40,261 bases of DNA. It comes from Saccharopolyspora aridisoli (GTDB lineage Bacteria; Actinomycetota; Actinomycetes; Mycobacteriales; Pseudonocardiaceae). The notes under the pieces were generated by a model. It saw only the letters and a list, made by a program, of their open reading frames with translations. It was not told where the DNA came from and ran no database searches. The translations under genes and the position numbers were made by a program. The stretch is from NCBI RefSeq assembly GCF_004348445.1, contig NZ_SMKV01000045.1, positions 1 through 40,261 of the forward strand, in the 5' to 3' direction. Each line of letters starts with the position of its first letter. The stretch's first letter is position 1. Positions 39,081-40,261 of the stretch are shown here, piece by piece.

Positions 39081-40199
39081 GTGAGCAGTCGCGCTTCGCA
39101 GGCACTGGCCCGCCCGTTCACCCTCGGTTCCGCCGAGCTGCCCAACCGCATCGTGATGGCACCGATGACGCGGCAGAAGTCCCCGCGCGGCGTCCCCGGC
39201 GAGGACGTCGCCGCGTACTACGCTCGCCGCGCCGCCGCGGGCACCGGCTTGATCATCACCGAGGGCACCTACGTCGACCACGCCTCGGCGGGCTTCAGCG
39301 GTGACATCCCCCGCTTCCACGGCGAGGAGCAGTTGGCGGGATGGTCGCGCGTGGTCAGGGCCGTGCACGCCGAGGGCGGCAAGATCATGCCGCAGCTGTG
39401 GCACGTGGGCATCCAGCGCCCGGCGGGCGCGGGCCCGTTCCCGGAGGCCCCGGTGGTCGGCCCGTCGGGCGTGGGCCTGGACGGCGAGCCGGGCGCCGGT
39501 TCCCCGCTGACGCTGTCGGACATCGACGACCTGATCAACGCCTTCGCGGAGGCCGCGTGGGCCGCCGAGCGCATCGGCTTCGACGGCATCGAGTTGCACG
39601 GCGCGCACGGCTACCTCATCGACCAGTTCCTGTGGGAGCGCACCAACAAGCGCACCGACGCCTTCGGCGGCGACCCGGTCGAGCGCACCAGGTTCGCGGT
39701 CGACATCGTCAAGGCGATCCGCGAGCGCGTCGCCCCCGACTTCCCCGTCGTCCTGCGCTTCTCGCAGTGGAAGGCCGACAACTACGACGCCAAGCTCGCC
39801 GAGAACCCCGACGAGCTCTCCGCGATCCTCACGCCGCTGGCCGACGCCGGTGTCGACGCCTTCCACGCCTCCGGCCGCCGCTACTGGGAGCCGGAGTTCC
39901 CGGAATCGGGCTCGGAGCTCAACGTCGCGGGCTGGGCGAAGAAGGTCACCGGCAAGCCCGTCATCACGGTGGGTTCGGTCGGACTGGACGCGATCTTCGA
40001 CCCCGCCTCGCTGGCGGGCAAGGGCGCCGGCGTGGAGAGCATCGAGCGGCTGCTGGAGCGCTTCGAGCGCGACGAGTTCGACATGGTGGCGATCGGCCGC
40101 GCGCTGCTGGCCGACCCGCTGTGGGGCCAGAAGGTCCTGGAGGACCGCCAGCACGAACTCGTCCCGTTCACCAAGGACGCCCTGGTGAACCTGTACTGA
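39081..40199 (+). CDS. Old Yellow Enzyme family alkene reductase
   Basis: A 372-residue FMN-dependent ene-reductase of the classical OYE/NemA type. Segments include NRIVMAPMTRQK near the start, the substrate-binding histidine pair in IELHGAHGYLIDQF and the phosphate-binding end region (VGSVG, VAIGRALLADP). Such enzymes reduce activated alkenes, quinones and nitro compounds with NAD(P)H. It starts at the GTG at 39081 with AGGAGA upstream. The divergent Rrf2 gene and operator suggest induction by electrophiles or redox stress. A strong terminator follows. Confidence 0.92.
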   Translation: MSSRASQALARPFTLGSAELPNRIVMAPMTRQKSPRGVPGEDVAAYYARRAAAGTGLIITEGTYVDHASAGFSGDIPRFHGEEQLAGWSRVVRAVHAEGGKIMPQLWHVGIQRPAGAGPFPEAPVVGPSGVGLDGEPGAGSPLTLSDIDDLINAFAEAAWAAERIGFDGIELHGAHGYLIDQFLWERTNKRTDAFGGDPVERTRFAVDIVKAIRERVAPDFPVVLRFSQWKADNYDAKLAENPDELSAILTPLADAGVDAFHASGRRYWEPEFPESGSELNVAGWAKKVTGKPVITVGSVGLDAIFDPASLAGKGAGVESIERLLERFERDEFDMVAIGRALLADPLWGQKVLEDRQHELVPFTKDALVNLY

Positions 40200-40212
40200 T
40201 CTCGGCGAGATC

Positions 40213-40254
40213 GAAGAGGGCGCAGCGCGCGGATCCGCGCGCTGCGCCCTCTTC
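40213..40254. terminator. 42-nt perfect hairpin terminator
   Basis: The sequence from 40213 to 40254 is a perfect inverted repeat (21 bases each side, starting GAAGAGGGCGCAGCG and centred on GGATCC). It starts 13 bases after the Old Yellow Enzyme stop and forms an exceptionally stable stem, long enough to act on both strands. Confidence 0.85.
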
Positions 40255-40261
40255 GCTACCC

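Noticed and set aside
1..40261. CRISPR array, tRNA, rRNA, transposon or prophage genes
   Set aside because: I found no regularly spaced repeats, cloverleaf-like genes, transposase, integrase or phage structural genes; pseudogenes here show no flanking insertion sequence.

Overview
The window is GC-rich DNA from a high-GC Gram-positive actinomycete. The sequence basis is strong GC bias at third codon positions, many GTG and some TTG starts, a YrbE pair of the mce type, a WhiB protein, a Pup-like protein, an F420/LLM-type oxidoreductase and a eukaryotic-type Ser/Thr kinase. A Pseudonocardiales genus is my inference; no rRNA or other definitive marker is present. I see no tRNA, rRNA, CRISPR array, insertion sequence, transposase, integrase or phage gene.

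Layout. (1) 1-1641: two minus-strand YrbE permease genes, the start of an mce lipid-import operon that continues off the left edge. (2) 1.9-15.7 kb: a stress-flavoured block. It holds an HSL-type esterase, a DUF2795 protein, a PP2C phosphatase / STAS / HATPase partner-switching set, an alpha/beta hydrolase, a WhiB3-like regulator, an orphan Pup-like gene, a CocE-type hydrolase, an LLM oxidoreductase, a small hypothetical gene, a PoxB-like TPP enzyme, a general-stress-type SDR, a zinc alcohol dehydrogenase and an NAD-epimerase. Several of these genes are preceded by a similar element, GGTT/GTTT-N15-17-GGGTA(C/G/T) or a close variant, which resembles promoters of the actinobacterial sigma-B/sigma-F family. 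(3) 15.8-20.1 kb: a relic of a GH27 alpha-galactosidase, a PucR-type regulator, and a Baeyer-Villiger monooxygenase / hydrolase / SDR operon whose SDR is frameshifted and truncated. (4) 20.1-23.6 kb: an octopine/nopaline-dehydrogenase-family protein, a YeiH-family transporter and its divergent LysR regulator. (5) 23.5-27.1 kb: a membrane Ser/Thr kinase and a fused PabA-PabB aminodeoxychorismate synthase, apparently one operon. (6) 27.3-33.2 kb: an aldo/keto reductase, an acyl-CoA-dehydrogenase-like flavoprotein, a lipid kinase, a small hypothetical gene, a GtrA-type membrane protein and a PAP2-lipid-kinase fusion. (7) 33.2-35.0 kb: an AdhC-type alcohol dehydrogenase divergent from a TetR regulator, with two operator-like sites between them. 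(8) 35.3-37.6 kb: a three-gene operon in the order cdhC-cdhA-cdhB, predicted to degrade L-carnitine to glycine betaine. (9) 37.6-40.2 kb: MerR and Rrf2 regulators and a divergent Old Yellow Enzyme, ending in a 42-nt perfect hairpin.

The most interesting part is region 2. Partner-switching regulators, a redox-sensing WhiB3-like protein and a Pup-like protein with an altered C-terminus (NGQ where GGQ/GGE is usual) sit among hydrolases and oxidoreductases that share a promoter-like motif. Joint control of this block by an alternative sigma factor encoded elsewhere is an inference, not something the sequence proves.
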